64,000 bases of DNA from Oegoconia quadripuncta (lineage: Eukaryota; Arthropoda; Insecta; Lepidoptera; Autostichidae), in assembly GCA_949316235.1 (NCBI GenBank), contig OX438741.1, forward strand, positions 10,344,124 through 10,408,123. Reading direction: 5' to 3'. Both the position numbers and the translations under genes were made by a program. Position 1 is the first letter of the stretch, and every line of letters begins with the position of its first letter. The notes under the pieces were generated by a model that had not been told where the DNA came from, did no database searches, and worked only from the letters and a program-made list of their open reading frames with translations. Shown in pieces: positions 63,760-64,000 of the stretch.

Positions 63760-63842
63760 GACAGATATATCTGGACAACGATTGGACCACACATAAACTC
63801 CGTCAAACACATAGCACCCATCGTTTTCGTCGGGTGTTAAAA
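63760..63842. repeat. Fragment of the cgtcgggtgttaaaaat repeat
   Basis: ctccgtcaaacacatagcac and cgtcgggtgttaaaaatt, also at 36600-36680. Confidence 0.5.
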
Positions 63843-64000
63843 ATTACAAAAATCTGTTGGGGATTTGGATAATGAATTCCTTACAGATGAGTTTCCATTA
63901 GACTCGCGAAATCCTAGTGTTGAAATGTAGCCCATGCCATGAAAAAAGTTACCCTCTCCTAGTGAGAAAAGGCTATAGCGCTTATTACACTATCCTAAAT

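Overview
This is an AT-rich, intron-bearing insect window, most likely from a moth or butterfly (Lepidoptera). The evidence is the sugar-transporter gene structure and the dense mix of tRNA-derived SINEs, Jockey/CR1/RTE-type LINE ends and TIR elements. There are no operons, bacterial signals, genuine tRNA or rRNA genes, or CRISPR arrays. The species cannot be named from the sequence.

One host gene is well supported. It is a minus-strand sugar transporter of the major facilitator superfamily (facilitated trehalose/glucose transporter, Tret1-like). It spans 35224 down to 20512 in eight coding exons whose GT-AG junctions and phases join exactly into a 501-residue protein. Its 8.7-kb intron 2 and smaller introns are packed with repeats. 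A second copy of its first coding exon lies 3.3 kb upstream (about 38428-38593), either a relic of a tandem duplication or an alternative start.

Nearly everything else is mobile-element DNA. Recurring families, named here for reference: SINE-A (tRNA head, 'gattggtgtagtggatagtg'), SINE-B ('tgtttggtgtagtggttag'), SINE-C (head 'tggctcaatgtaaac', body with 'ctgccgccaaacagcaatg'), SINE-D ('ggttcagcggttaag'), 5S-rRNA-like retroposons, LINE-G (RT tail plus poly-A), LINE-H (RT tail, 3' end rich in TTGAAGT), other LINE 3' ends with (TCTA)n, (TTGA)n or (TAAA)n tails, and several TIR/foldback elements (MITE-E; a MITE ending CACCCTGTATA; others).

Region by region: 1-20.5 kb is repeats only. It includes a fully resolved nested locus at 8.2-10.1 kb in which a LINE-H fragment carries a 387-bp poly-A retroposon and an 879-bp P-type transposon with a spliced THAP-domain start. 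20.5-35.2 kb is the transporter gene. 35.7-36.3 kb is a long foldback element inside a SINE. 38-50 kb is SINE/LINE remnants. 49.98-50.99 kb holds the longest intact coding fragment of a retrotransposon (RT C-terminus, 231 aa). 54.14-55.52 kb is a strikingly GC-rich, poly-A-tailed insertion with a 14-15 bp target duplication, built largely of successive stem-loops. 57.0-57.56 kb is a broken RTE-type reverse transcriptase. 59.9-63.7 kb holds direct repeats, a Harbinger-like MITE and LINE ends.

The most unusual signals are the P-like element with its empty-site footprint and 32-bp relative, the GC-rich hairpin retroposon, the duplicated transporter exon, and a series of near-perfect hairpins inside transposon copies that look like template-switch mutations.
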